Source of the DNA: Heterohyrax brucei
Taxonomy: Eukaryota; Chordata; Mammalia; Hyracoidea; Procaviidae
Assembly (NCBI GenBank): GCA_028571685.1
Contig: CM053166.1
Span: 62,272,111 to 62,336,110, forward strand
DNA length: 64,000 bases
Reading direction: 5' to 3'
The notes beneath the pieces were generated by a model. It was not told the DNA's origin and made no database searches. It saw only the letters and a list, made by a program, of their open reading frames with translations. How positions within the stretch are numbered: position 1 is the first letter of the stretch; every line of letters begins with the position of its first letter. Both the position numbers and the translations under genes were made by a program. Shown here in pieces: positions 37,802 to 50,574 of this stretch.

Positions 37802-40257
37802 TTGAGAAACTCATACATTCTCTGTTCACTGTTTCCCGGTCTTAGACAAGTAGATTTTATTCTGCGAAAGTGCTGTTTTTACAGTGCTAAGTACTCCCAA
37901 CTCTATCAACAATGTGGGTTTTACCAGGTTTCTAAATCTCTCTTATTTTCTTGTACTTATACTTGGAATTCTCTGTGTAAACTTCTGTGACTTCTCTAGG
38001 TAGATGAATCACTGTGTACTTTCTCTTGTTTCTATCTGTTACCAATCTTGAGAAACTCATACATTCTCTGTTCACTGTTTCCCGGTCTTAGACAAGTAGA
38101 TTTTTTTCTGCGAAAGTACTGTTTTCACAGTGCAAAGTTCTCCCAACTCTATCAACAATGTAGGTTTTACCAGTTTTCTAAGTCTCTCTTATTTTCTTGT
38201 AATTATACTTGGAATTCTCTGTGTAAACCTCTGTAACTTCGCTAGGTAGATTAATCACTGTATACTTTCTCTTGTTTGTATCTGTTAAAATCTTGAGAAA
38301 CTCATACATTCTGTGTTCACTGTTTCCCGGTGTTAGACAAGTAGATTTCATTCTGCGAAACTGCTGTTTTCACAGTGCTAAGTACTCCCAACTCTATCAA
38401 CAATGTAGGTTTTAAAAGTTTTCTAAATCTCTCTTATTTTCCTGTACTTATACTTGGAATTCTCTGTGTAAACCTCTGTAACTTCTCTACGTAGATGAAT
38501 CACTGTGTACTTTCTCTTGTTTCTATCTGTTACCAATCTTGAGAAACTCATACATTCTCTGTTCACTGTTTCCCGGTTTTAGACAAGTAGATTTCATTCT
38601 GCCAAAGTGCTGTTTTCACAGTGGTAAGTACTCCCAACTCTATCAACAATGTAGGTTTTACCAGTTTTCTAAGTCTCTCTTATTTTCTTGTACTTATACT
38701 TTGAATTCTATGTGTAAACCTCTGTAACTTCGCTAGTTAGATGAATCACTGTGTACTTTCTCTTGTTTCTATCTGTTACCAATCTTGAGAAATTCATACA
38801 CTCTGCTCACTGTTTCCCGGTCTTAGACAAGTAGATTTCTTTCTGCGAAAGTGCTGTTTTCACAGTGCTAAGTACTCCCAACTCTATCAACAATGTAGGT
38901 TTTACTAGTTTTCTAAATCTCTCTTATTTTCTTGTACTTATACTTGGAATTCTCTGTGTAAACCTCTGTAAATTCTCTAGGTAGATGAATCACTGTGTAC
39001 TTTCTCTTTTTTCTGTCTGTTACCAATCTTGAGAAACTCATACATTCTCCGTTCACTGTTTCCCGGTCTTAGACAAGTAGATTTCATTCTGCCAAAGTGC
39101 TGTTTTCACCGGGCTAAGTACTCCCAACTCTATCAACAAAGTAGGTTTTACCAGTTTTCTAAGTCTCTCTTATTTTCTTTACTTATACTTGGAATTCTCT
39201 GTGTAAACCACTGTAACTTAGCTAAGTAGATGAATCACTGTGTACTTTCTCTTGTTTCTATCTGTTACCAATCTTGAGAAACTCATACATTCTCTGTTCA
39301 CTGTTTACCGGTCTTAGAGAAGTAGATTTCTTTCTACGAAAGTGCTGTTTTCACAGTGCTAAGTACTCCCAACTCTATCAAAAAGGTAGGTTTTACCAGT
39401 TTTCTAAGTGTCTCTTATTTTCGTGTACTTATACTTGGAATTCTCTGTGTAAACCTCTGTAACTTCGCTAGGTAGATGAATCACTGTGTACTTTCTGTTG
39501 TTTCTATCTGTTACCAATCTTGAGAAATTAATACATTCTCTGTTCACTGTTTCCCGGTCTTAGACAAGTAGATTTCTTTCTGCGAAAGTGCTGTTTTCAC
39601 AGTGCTAAGTACTCCCAACTTTATCAACAATGTAGGCTTCACTAGTTTTCTAAATCTCTCTTATTTTCTTGTACTTATACTTGGAATTCTGTGTGTAAAC
39701 CTCTGTAACTTCTCTAGGTAGATGAATCACTGTGTACTATCTCTTGTTTCTATCTGTTACCAATCTTGAGAAACTCATACATTCTCTGTTCACTGTTTCC
39801 CGGTCTCAGAGAAGTAGATTTCATTCTGCCAAAGTGCTGTTTTCACAGTGCTAAGTACTCCCAACTCTATCAACAATGTAGGTTTTACCAGTTTTCTAAA
39901 TCTCTCTTATTTTCTTATACTTATACTTGGAATTCTCTGTGTAAACCTCTGTAACTTCTCTAAGTAGATGAATCACTGTGTACTTTCTCTTGTTTCTATC
40001 TGTTACCAATCTTGAGAAACTCATACATTCTCTGTTCACTGTTTCCCGGTCTCAGAGAAGTAGATTTCTTTCTGCGAAAGTGCTGTTTTCACAGTGCTAA
40101 GTACTCCCAACTCTATCAACAATGTAGGTTTTAAAAGTTTTCTAAATCTCTCTTATTTTCCTGTACTTATACTTGGAATTCTCTGTGTAAACCTCTGTAA
40201 CTTCTCTACGTAGATGAATCACTGTGTACTTTCTCTTGTTTCTATCTGTTACCAATC
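37065..40257 (+). repeat. 13-monomer tandem unit, copy 1 (3193 bp)
   Basis: Order d-e-f-g-b-c-(d/i)-j-k-l-m-n-c. Every type recurs 3193 bp later, from 40258 to 43450. The shared private features include CTCTTACCAATC near 37308 and 40501, AATGTGGGTT in g, and a d/i chimera at 38539 and 41732. A few substitutions separate the copies, such as CTCTGCTCAC against CTCTGTTCAC in j. Confidence 0.88.
38539..38784 (+). repeat. Chimeric monomer d/i
   Basis: It begins as d (CCCGGTTTTAGAC, CAGTGGTAAG) and ends as i (ATACTTTGAATTC, CGCTAGTTAG). The same chimera is present at 41732-41977, so it arose before the 13-monomer duplication. Confidence 0.8.
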
Positions 40258-40994
40258 TTGAGAAACTCACACATTCTCTGTTCACTGTTTCCCGGTTTTA
40301 GACAAGTAGATTTCATTCTGCCAAAGTGCTGTTTTCACAGTGGTAAGTACTCCCAACTCTATCAACAATGTAGGTTTTACCAGTTTTCAAAGTCTCTCTT
40401 ATTTTCTTGTACTTATACTTGGAATTCTCTGTGTAAACCTCTGTAACTTCTTTAGGTAGATGAATCACTGTGTACTTTCTCTTGTTTCTATCTCTTACCA
40501 ATCTTCAGAAACTCATACATTTTCTGTTCACTGTTTCCCGTTCTTAGACCAGTAGATTTCATTCCGCAAAGGTGCTGTTTTCACCGTCCTAAGTACTCCC
40601 AACTATATCAACAATGTAGGTTTTACCAGTTTTCTAAGTCTCTCTTATTTTCTTGTACTTATACTTGGAATTCTCTGTGTAAACCTCTGTAACTTCTCTA
40701 GGTAGATGAATCACTGTGTACTTTCTCTTGTTTCTATCTTTACCAGTCTTGAGAAACTCATACATTCTGTGTTCACTGTTTCCCGGTCTAAGAGAAGTAG
40801 ATTTCTTTCTGTGAAAGTGCTGTTTTCACAGTGCTAAGTACTCCCAACTCTATCAACAATGTAGGTTTTACCAGTTTTCTAAGTCTCTCTTAATTTCTTG
40901 TACTTATACTTGGAATTCTCTGTGTAAACCTGTGTAACTTCGCTAGGTAGATGAATCACTGTGTACTTTCTCTTGTTTCTATCTGTTACCAATC
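40012..40994 (+). repeat. c-d-e-f module, occurrence 3 (followed by g)
   Basis: Same order. The first half of c is changed to GGTCTCAGAGAAG while its second half keeps AAAAGTTTTCTAAATC, so c is itself chimeric in this copy. Confidence 0.8.
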
Positions 40995-43450
40995 TTGAGA
41001 AACTCATACATTCTCTGTTCACTGTTTCCCGGTCTTAGACAAGTAGATTTTATTCTGCGAAAGTGCTGTTTTTACAGTGCTAAGTACTCCCAACTCTATC
41101 AACAATGTGGGTTTTACCAGGTTTCTAAATCTCTCTTATTTTCTTGTACTTATACTTGGAATTCTCTGTGTAAACTTCTGTGACTTCTCTAGGTAGATGA
41201 ATCACTGTGTACTTTCTCTTGTTTCTATCTGTTACCAATCTTGAGAAACTCATACATTCTCTGTTCACTGTTTCCCGGTCTTAGACAAGTAGATTTTTTT
41301 CTGCGAAAGTACTGTTTTCACAGTGCAAAGTTCTCCCAACTCTATCAACAATGTAGGTTTTACCAGTTTTCTAAGTCTCTCTTATTTTCTTGTAATTATA
41401 CTTGGAATTCTCTGTGTAAACCTCTGTAACTTCGCTAGGTAGATTAATCACTGTATACTTTCTCTTGTTTGTATCTGTTAAAATCTTGAGAAACTCATAC
41501 ATTCTCTGTTCACTGTTTCCCGGTGTTAGACAAGTAGATTTCATTCTGCGAAACTGCTGTTTTCACAGTGCTAAGTACTCCCAACTCTATCAACAATGTA
41601 GGTTTTAAAAGTTTTCTAAATCTCTCTTATTTTCCTGTACTTATACTTGGAATTCTCTGTGTAAACCTCTGTAACTTCTCTACGTAGATGAATCACTGTG
41701 TACTTTCTCTTGTTTCTATCTGTTACCAATCTTGAGAAACTCATACATTCTCTGTTCACTGTTTCCCGGTTTTAGACAAGTAGATTTCATTCTGCCAAAG
41801 TGCTGTTTTCACAGTGGTAAGTACTCCCAACTCTATCAACAATGTAGGTTTTACCAGTTTTCTAAGTCTCTCTTATTTTCTTGTACTTATACTTTGAATT
41901 CTATGTGTAAACCTCTGTAACTTCGCTAGTTAGATGAATCACTGTGTACTTTCTCTTGTTTCTATCTGTTACCAATCTTGAGAAATTCATACACTCTGTT
42001 CACTGTTTCCCGGTCTTAGACAAGTAGATTTCTTTCTGCGAAAGTGCTGTTTTCACAGTGCTAAGTACTCCCAACTCTATCAACAATGTAGGTTTTACTA
42101 GTTTTCTAAATCTCTCTTATTTTCTTGTACTTATACTTGGAATTCTCTGTGTAAACCTCTGTAAATTCTCTAGGTAGATGAATCACTGTGTACTTTCTCT
42201 TTTTTCTGTCTGTTACCAATCTTGAGAAACTCATACATTCTCCGTTCACTGTTTCCCGGTCTTAGACAAGTAGATTTCATTCTGCCAAAGTGCTGTTTTC
42301 ACCGGGCTAAGTACTCCCAACTCTATCAACAAAGTAGGTTTTACCAGTTTTCTAAGTCTCTCTTATTTTCTTTACTTATACTTGGAATTCTCTGTGTAAA
42401 CCACTGTAACTTAGCTAAGTAGATGAATCACTGTGTACTTTCTCTTGTTTCTATCTGTTACCAATCTTGAGAAACTCATACATTCTCTGTTCACTGTTTA
42501 CCGGTCTTAGAGAAGTAGATTTCTTTCTACGAAAGTGCTGTTTTCACAGTGCTAAGTACTCCCAACTCTATCAAAAAGGTAGGTTTTACCAGTTTTCTAA
42601 GTGTCTCTTATTTTCGTGTACTTATACTTGGAATTCTCTGTGTAAACCTCTGTAACTTCGCTAGGTAGATGAATCACTGTGTACTTTCTGTTGTTTCTAT
42701 CTGTTACCAATCTTGAGAAATTAATACATTCTCTGTTCACTGTTTCATGGTCTTAGACAGGTAGATTTCTTTCTGCGAAAGTGCTGTTTTCACAGTGCTA
42801 AGTACTCCCAACTTTATCAACAATGTAGGCTTCACTAGTTTTCTAAATCTCTCTTACTTTCTTGTACTTATACTTGGAAGTCTGTGTGTAAACCTCTGTA
42901 ACTTCTCTAGGTAGATGAATCACTGTGTACTTTCTCTTGTTTCTATCTGTTACCAATCTTGAGAAACTCATACATTCTCTGTTCACTGTTTCCCGGTCTC
43001 AGAGAAGTAGATTTCATTCTGCCAAAGTGCTGTTTTCACAGTGCTAAGTACTCCCAACTCTATCAACAATGTAGGTTTTACCAGTTTTCTAAATCTCTCT
43101 TATTTTCTTATACTTATACTTGGAATTCTCTGTGTAAACCTCTGTAACTTCTCTAAGTAGATGAATCACTGTGTACTTTCTCTTGTTTCTATCTGTTACC
43201 AATCTTGAGAAACTCATACATTCTCTGTTCACTGTTTCCCGGTCTCAGAGAAGTAGATTTCTTTCTGCGAAAGTGCTGTTTTCACAGTGCTAAGTACTCC
43301 CAACTCTATCAACAATATAGGTTTTAAAAGTTTTCTAAATCTCTCTTATTTTCCTGTACTTATACTTGGAATTCTCTGTGTAAACCTCTGTAACTTCTCT
43401 ACGTAGATGAATCACAGTGTACTTTCTCTTGTTTCTATCTGTTACCAATC
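40258..43450 (+). repeat. 13-monomer tandem unit, copy 2 (3193 bp)
   Basis: Second copy of the 13-monomer unit. Its m monomer has CATGGTC and GACAGG (near 42747) in place of CCCGGTC and GACAAG. A third copy begins at 43451 with d-e-f but then turns into p, so only three monomers of it exist. The last four monomers of this copy are also the start of the 19-monomer duplication, so the events are nested. Confidence 0.88.
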
Positions 43451-44190
43451 TTGAGAAACTCATACATTCTCTGTTCACTGTTTCCCGGTTTTAGGCAAGT
43501 AGATTTCATTCTGCCAAAGTGCTGTTTTCACAGTGCTAAGTACTCCCAACTCTATCAACAATGTAGGTTTTACCAGTTTTCTAAGTCTCTCTTATTTTCT
43601 TGTACTTATACTTGGAATTCTCTGTGTAAACCTCTGTAACTTCTTTAGGTGGATGAATCACTGTGTACTTTCTCTTGTTTCTATCTGTTACCAATCTTCA
43701 GAAACTCATACATTTTCTGTTCACTGTTTCCCGTTCTTAGACCAGTAGATTTCATTCCGCAAAGGTGCCGTTTTCACCGTCCTAAGTACTCCCAACTATA
43801 TCAACAATGTAGGTTTTACCAGTTTTCTAAGTCTCTCTTATTTTCTTGTACTTATACTTGGAATTCTGTGTGTAAACCTCTGTAACTTCTCTAGGTAGAT
43901 GAATCACTGTGTACTTTCTCTTGTTTCTATCTTTACCAGTCTTGAGAAACTCATACATTCTGTGTTCACTGTTTCCCGGTCTAAGAGAAGTAGATTTCTT
44001 TCTGTGAAAGTGCTGTTTTCACAGTGCTAAGTACTCCCAACTCTATCAACAATGTAGGTTTTACCAGTTTTCTAAGTCTCTCTAAATTTCTTGTACTTAT
44101 ACTTGGAATTCTCTGTGTAAACCTCTGTAACTTCGCTAGGTAGATGAATCACTGGTTACTTTCTCTTGTTTCTATCTGTTACCAATCTTG
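43205..44190 (+). repeat. c-d-e-f module, occurrence 4 (followed by p)
   Basis: Same order with c of the occurrence-3 type and d reading TTTTAGGCAAG. Here the module leads into p-q-r-s-t-u-v-w instead of g. Confidence 0.8.
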
Positions 44191-46890
44191 AGAAACTGAT
44201 ACATTCTCTGTTCACTGTTTCCCGGTCTTAGACAAGTAGATTTCCTTGTGCGAAAGTGCTGTTTTCACAGTGCTAAGTACTCCCAACTCTATCAACAATG
44301 TAGGTTTTACGAGTTTTCTAAGTCTCTCTTATTTTCTTGTACTTACACTTGGAATTCTCTGTGTAAACCTCTGCAACTTCGCTAGGTAGATGAATCAATG
44401 TGTACTTTCTCTTGTTTCTATCTGTTACCAATCTTGAGAAACTCATACATTTTCTGTTCACTGTTTCCCGGTCTTGGAGAAGTAGATTTCATTCTGCCAA
44501 AGTGCTGTTTTCATCGGGCAAAGTACTCCCAACTCTATCAACAATGCAGGTTTTACGAGTTTTCTAAGTCTCTCTTATTTTCTTGTACTTATACTTGGAA
44601 TTCTCTGTGTAAACCTCTGTAACTTCGCCAGGTAGATGAATCTCTGTGTACTTTCTCTTGTTTCTATCTGTTACCAATCTTGAGAAACTCATACATTCTC
44701 TATTCACTGTTTCGCGGTCTTAGAGAAGTAGATTTCTTTCTGCAAAAGTGCTGTTTTCACAGTGCTAAGTATTCCCAACTCTATCAACAATGTAGGTTTT
44801 ACCAGTTTTCCAAGTCTCTCTTATTTGCTTGTACGTATGCTTGGAATTCTCTGTGTGAACCTGTGTAACTTCTCTAGGTACATGAATCACTGTGTACCTT
44901 CTCTTGTTTCTATCTGTTACCAATCTTGAGAAACTCATACATTCACTATTTAGTGTTTCCCGGTCTTAGACAAGTAGATTTCTTTCTGCGAAAGTGCTGT
45001 TTTCACAGTGCTAAGTACTCCCAACTCTATCAACAATGTAGGTTTTACCAGTTTTCTAATTCTCTCTTATTTTCTTGTACTTATACTTGGAATTCTCTGT
45101 GTAAACCTCTGTAACTTCTCTAAGTAGATGAATCACTGTGTACTTTCTCTTATTTCTATCTGTTACCAATCTTGAGAAACTCATACATTCTCTGTTCACT
45201 GTTTCTGGTCTTAGAGAAGTAGATTTGTTTCTGCGAAAGTGCTTTTTTCACAGTGCTAAGTACTCACAACTCTATCAACAATATAAGTTTTACCAGTTTT
45301 CTAACTCTCTCTAATTTTCTTGGAGTTACACTCGGAATTCTCTGTGAAAACCTCTGTAACTTCTCTAGATAGATGAATCACTGTGTACTTTCTCTTGTTT
45401 CTATCTGTTACCAATCTTGAGAAACTCATACACTCTCTGTTCACTGTTTCCCGGTCTTAGACAAGTAGATTTCTTTCTGCGAAAGTGCTGCTTTCACAGT
45501 GCTAAGTACTCCCAACTCTATCAACAATGTAGGTTTTACTAGTTTTCTAAGTCTCTCTTATTTTCTTGTACTTATACTTGGAATTCTGTGTGTAAACCTC
45601 TGTAACTTCTGTAGGTAGTTGAATCACTGTATACTTTCTCTTGTTTCTATCTGTTACCAATCTTGAGAAACTCATACATTCTCTTTTCACTGTTTCGCGG
45701 TCTTAGAGAAGTAGATTTTTTTCTGAGAAAGTGCTGTTTTCACAGTGCTAAGTACTCCCAACTCTATCAACAATGTAGGTTTTACCAGTTTTCTAAGTCC
45801 CTCTCATTTTTTTGTACTTATACTTGGAATTCTGTGTGTAAACCTCTGTAACTTCTCTAGGTAGATGAATCACTGTTTACTTTCTCTTGTTTGTATCTGT
45901 TACCAATCTTGAGAAACTCATACATTCTCTGTTCACTGTTTGGCGGATTTAGAGAAGTAGATTTCTTTGTGCGAATATGATGTTTTCACAATGCTCAGTA
46001 CTCCCAACTCTATCAACAATGTAGGTTTTACCAATTTTCTAAGTCTCTCTTACTTTCTTGTACTTATACTTGGAATTCTCTGTGTAAACCTCTGTAACTT
46101 CTCTAGGTATTTGAATCACTGTGCAGTTTCTCTTGTTTCTATCTGTTACCAATCTTGAGAAACTCATACATTCTCTGTTCACTGTTTCCCGGTCTTAGAC
46201 AAGTAGATTTCTTTCTGCGAAAGTGCTGTTTTCACAGTGCTAAGTACTCCCAACTCTATCATAATGTAGGTTTTACCAGTTTTCTAAGTTTCTGGTATTT
46301 TCTTGGAGTTACACTTGGAATTCTCTATGAAAACCTCTGTAACTTCTCTAGATAGATGAATCACTGTGTACTTTCTCTTGTTTCTATCTGTTACCAATCT
46401 TGAGAAACTCATACATTCTCTGTTCACTGTCTCCCGGTCTTAGACAAGTAGATTTTTTTCTGCGAAAGTACTGTTTTCACAGTGCAAAGTTCTCCCAACT
46501 CTATCAACAATGTAGGTTTTACCAGTTTTCTAAGTCTCTCTTATTTTCTTGTAATTATACTTGGAATTCTCTGTGTAAACCTCTGTAACTTCGCTAGGTA
46601 GATTAATCACTGTATACTTTCTCTTGTTTGTATCTGTTAAAATCTTGAGAAACTCATACATTCTCTGTTCACTGTTTCCCGGTGTTAGACAAGTAGATTT
46701 CATTCTGCGAAAGTGCTGTTTTCACAGTGCTAAGTACTCCCAACTCTATCAACAATGTAGGTTTTAAAAGTTTTCTAAATCTCTCTTATTTTCCTGTACT
46801 TATACTTGGAATTCTCTGTGTAAACCTCTGTAACTTCTCTACGTAGATGAATCACTGTGTACTTTCTCTTGTTTCTATCTGTTACCAATC

Positions 46891-47135
46891 TTGAGAAACT
46901 CATACATTCTCTGTTCACTGTTTCCCGGTTTTAGACAAGTAGATTTCATTCTGCCAAAGTGCTGTTTTCACAGTGGTAAGTACTCCCAACTCTATCAACA
47001 ATGTAGGTTTTACCAGTTTTCTAAGTCTCTCTTATTTTCTTTACTTATACTTGGAATTCCCTGTGTAAATCACTGTAACTTAGCTAAGTAGATGAATCAC
47101 TGTGTACTTTCTCTTGTTTCTATCTGTTACCAATC
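46891..47135 (+). repeat. Chimeric monomer d/k at the 19-monomer unit boundary
   Basis: It begins as d (CCCGGTTTTAGAC, CAGTGGTAAG) and ends as k (TTTCTTTACTTAT, CTTAGCTAAGTAG). It sits exactly where the first 19-monomer copy joins the second, so it is probably the recombination joint that created the duplication. Confidence 0.78.
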
Positions 47136-50100
47136 TTGAGAAACTCATACATTCTCTGTTCACTGTTTACCGGTCTTAGAGAAGTAGATTTCTTTCTACG
47201 AAAGTGCTGTTTTCACAGTGCTAAGTACTCCCAACTCTATCAAAAAGGTAGGTTTTACCAGTTTTCTAAGTGTCTCTTATTTTCGTGTACTTATACTTGG
47301 AATTCTCTGTGTAAACCTCTGTAACTTCGCTAGGTAGATGAATCACTGTGTACTTTCTGTTGTTTCTATCTGTTACCAATCTTGAGAAATTAATACATTC
47401 TCTGTTCACTGTTTCCCGGTCTTAGACAAGTAGATTTCTTTCTGCGAAAGTGCTGTTTTCACAGTGCTAAGTACTCCCAACTTTATCAACAATGTAGGTT
47501 TCACCAGTTTTCTAAATCTCTCTTATTTTCTTGTACTTATACTTGGAAGTCTGTGTGTAAACCTCCGTAACTTCTCTAGGTAGATGAATCACTGTGTACT
47601 TTCTCTTGTTTCTATCTGTTTCCAATCTTGAGAAACTCATACATTCTCTGTTCACTGTTTCCCGGTCTCAGAGAAGTAGATTTCATTCTGCCAAAGTGCT
47701 GTTTTCACAGTGCTAAGTACTCCCAACTCTATCAACAATGTAGGTTTTACCAGTTTTCTAAATCTCTCTTATTTTCTTATACTTATACTTGGAATTCTCT
47801 GTGTAAACCTCTGTAACTTCTCTAAGTAGATGAATCACTGTGTACTTTCTCTTGTTTCTATCTGTTACCAATCTTGAGAAACTCATACATTCTCTGTTCA
47901 CTGTTTCCCGGTCTCAGAGAAGTAGATTTCTTTCTGCGAAAGTGCTGTTTTCACAGTGCTAAGTACTCCCAACTCTATCAACAATGTAGGTTTTAAAAGT
48001 TTTCTAAATCTCTCTTATTTTCCTGTACTTATACTTGGAATTCTCTGTGTAAACCTCTGTAACTTCTCTACGTAGATGAATCACTGTGTACTTTCTCTTG
48101 TTTCTATCTGTTACCAATCTTGAGAAACTCATACATTCTCTGTTCACTGTTTCCCGGTTTTAGGCAAGTGGATTTCATTCTGCCAAAGTGCTGTTTTCAC
48201 AGTGCTAAGTACTCCCAACTCTATCAACAATGTAGGTTTTACCAGTTTTCTAAGTCTCTCTTATTTTCTTGTACTTATACTTGGAATTCTCTGTGTAAAC
48301 CTCTGTAACTTCTTTAGGTAGATGAATCACTGTGTACTTTCTCTTGTTTCTATCTGTTACCAATCTTCAGAAACTCATACATTTTCTGTTCACTGTTTCC
48401 TGTTCATAGACCAGTAGATTTCATTCCGCAAAGGTGCTGTTTTCACCGTCCTAAGTACTCCCAACTATATCAACAATGTAGGTTTTACCAGTTTTCTAAG
48501 TCTCTCTTATTTTCTTGTACTTATACTTGGAATTCTCTGTGTAAACCTCTGTAACTTCTCTAGGTAGATGAATCACTGTGTACTTTCTCTTGTTTCTATC
48601 TTTACCAGTCTTGAGAAACTCATACATTCTGTGTTCACTGTTTCCCGGTCTAAGAGAAGTAGATTTCTTTCTGTGAAAGTGCTGTTTTCACAGTGCTAAG
48701 TACTCCCAACTCTATCAACAATGTAGGTTTTACCAATTTTCTAAGTCTCTCTAAATTTCTTGTACTTATACTTGGAATTCTCTGTGTAAACCTCTGTAAC
48801 TTCGCTAGGTAGATGAATCACTGGTTACTTTCTCTTGTTTCTATCTGTTACCAATCTTGAGAAACTGATACATTCTCTGTTCACTGTTTCCCGGTCTTAG
48901 ACAAGTAGATTTCCTTGTGCGAAAGTGCTGTTTTCACAGTGCTAAGTACTCCCAACTCTATCAACAATGTAGGTTTTACGAGTTTTCTAAGTCTCTCTTA
49001 TTTTCTTGTACTTACACTTGGAATTCTCTGTGTAAACCTCTGCAACTTCGCTAGGTAGATGAATCAATGTGTACTTTCTCTTGTTTCTATCTGTTACCAA
49101 TCTTGAGAAACTCATACATTTTCTGTTCACTGTTTCCCGGTCTTGGAGAAGTAGATTTCATTCTGCCAAAGTGCTGTTTTCATCGGGCAAAGTACTCCCA
49201 ACTCTATCAACAATGCAGGTTTTACGAGTTTTCTAAGTCTCTCTTATTTTCTTGTACTTATACTTGGAATTCTCTGTGTAAACCTCTGTAACTTCGCCAG
49301 GTAGATGAATCTCTGTGTACTTTCTCTTGTTTCTATCTGTTACCAATCTTGAGAAACTCATACATTCTCTATTCACTGTTTCGCGGTCTTAGAGAAGTAG
49401 ATTTCTTTCTGCAAAAGTGCTGTTTTCACAGTGCTAAGTATTCCCAACTCTATCAACAATGTAGGTTTTACCAGTTTTCTAAGTCTCTCTTATTTGCTTG
49501 TACGTATGCTTGGAATTCTCTGTGTGAACCTGTGTAACTTCTCTAGGTACATGAATCACTGTGTACCTTCTCTTGTTTCTATCTGTTACCAATCTTGAGA
49601 AACTCATACATTCACTATTTAGTGTTTCCCGGTCTTAGACAAGTAGATTTCTTTCTGCGAAAGTGCTGTTTTCACAGTGCTAAGTACTCCCAACTCTATC
49701 AACAATGTAGGTTTTACCAGTTTTCTAATTCTCTCTTATTTTCTTGTACTTATACTTGGAATTCTCTGTGTAAACCTCTGTAACTTCTCTAAGTAGATGA
49801 ATCACTGTGTACTTTCTCTTATTTCTATCTGTTACCAATCTTGAGAAACTCATACATTCTCTGTTCACTGTTTCTGGTCTTAGAGAAGTAGATTTGTTTC
49901 TGCGAAAGTGCTTTTTTCACAGTGCTAAGTACTCACAACTCTATCAACAATATAAGTTTTACCAGTTTTCTAAGTCTCTCTTATTTTCTTGGAGTTACAC
50001 TTGGAATTCTCTGTGAAAACCTCTGTAACTTCTCTAGAAAGATGAATCACTGTGTACTTTCTCTTGTTTCTATCTGTTACCAATCTTGAGAAACTCATAC

Positions 50101-50574
50101 ACTCTCTGTTCACTGTTTCCCGGTCTTAGACAAGTAGATTTCTTTCTGTGAAAGTGCTGCTTTCACAGTGCTAAGTACTCCCAACTCTATCAACAATGTA
50201 GGTTTTACTAGTTTTCTAAGTCTCTCTTATTTTCTTGTACTTATACTTGGAATTCTGTGTGTAAACCTCTGTAACTTCTGTAGGTAGTTGAATCACTGTA
50301 TACTTTCTCTTGTTTCTATCTGTTACCAATCTTGAGAAACTCATACATTCTCTTTTCACTGTTTCGCGGTCTTAGAGAAGGAGATTTTTTTCTGAGAAAG
50401 TGCTGTTTTCACAGTGCTAAGTACTCCCAACTCTATCAACAATGTAGGTTTTACCAGTTTTCTAAGTCCCTCTCATTTTCTTGTACTTATACTTGGAATT
50501 CTCTGTGTAAACCTCTGTAACTTCTCTAGGTAGATGAATCACTGTGTACTTTCTCTTGTTTCTATCTTTACCAG
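47136..50574 (+). repeat. 19-monomer unit, partial copy 2 (14 monomers)
   Basis: Copies l to v of the preceding unit with few changes, for example AGTCTCTC against ACTCTCTC near 49970 and 45303. After v an f-type monomer follows (CTTTACCAGTCTTG near 50567), where copy 1 has w, so the last five monomers are missing. Confidence 0.85.
47874..48856 (+). repeat. c-d-e-f module, occurrence 5 (followed by p)
   Basis: Copy of occurrence 4 within the 19-monomer duplication. d keeps TTTTAGGCAAG. e has CCTGTTCATAGACC, a private change. Confidence 0.8.

Larger units (their letters stand above)
42467..47135 (+). repeat. 19-monomer unit, copy 1 (4669 bp)
   Basis: Order l-m-n-c-d-e-f-p-q-r-s-t-u-v-w-a-b-c-(d/k). 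The l-to-v series recurs 4669 bp later. Diagnostic shared variants include CACTGGTTACTT (p), CATCGGGCAAAG (q), GTACGTATGCTTGG (r), CATTCACTATTTAGTG (s) and CTTTTTTCAC (t). Confidence 0.87.
28713..50574 (+). repeat. Modular higher-order block C
   Basis: About 89 monomers built from roughly 22 recognisable types, labelled a to w here. Two long series can be read, v-w-a-b-c-d-e-f-g-h-i-j-k-l-m-n and n-c-d-e-f-p-q-r-s-t-u-v-w-a-b. Type tags include e (CTTCAGAAACTC, GACCAGTAG), f (shortened CTATCTTTACCAG, CATTCTGTG), g (GTTTTTACAG, AGGTTTCTAAATC), i (CTTGGGAAACTC), k (TTCTCCGTTC, TTTCTTTACTT), l (CAAAAAGGTAGG), m (GAAATTAATAC), q (CATCGGGCAAAG), v (TTTTTCTGAG) and w (GTTTGGCGGATT). Several tandem and overlapping duplications of 8, 13 and 19 monomers lie inside it and are listed separately. 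It looks like the most recently rearranged part of the plus arm. Confidence 0.85.
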
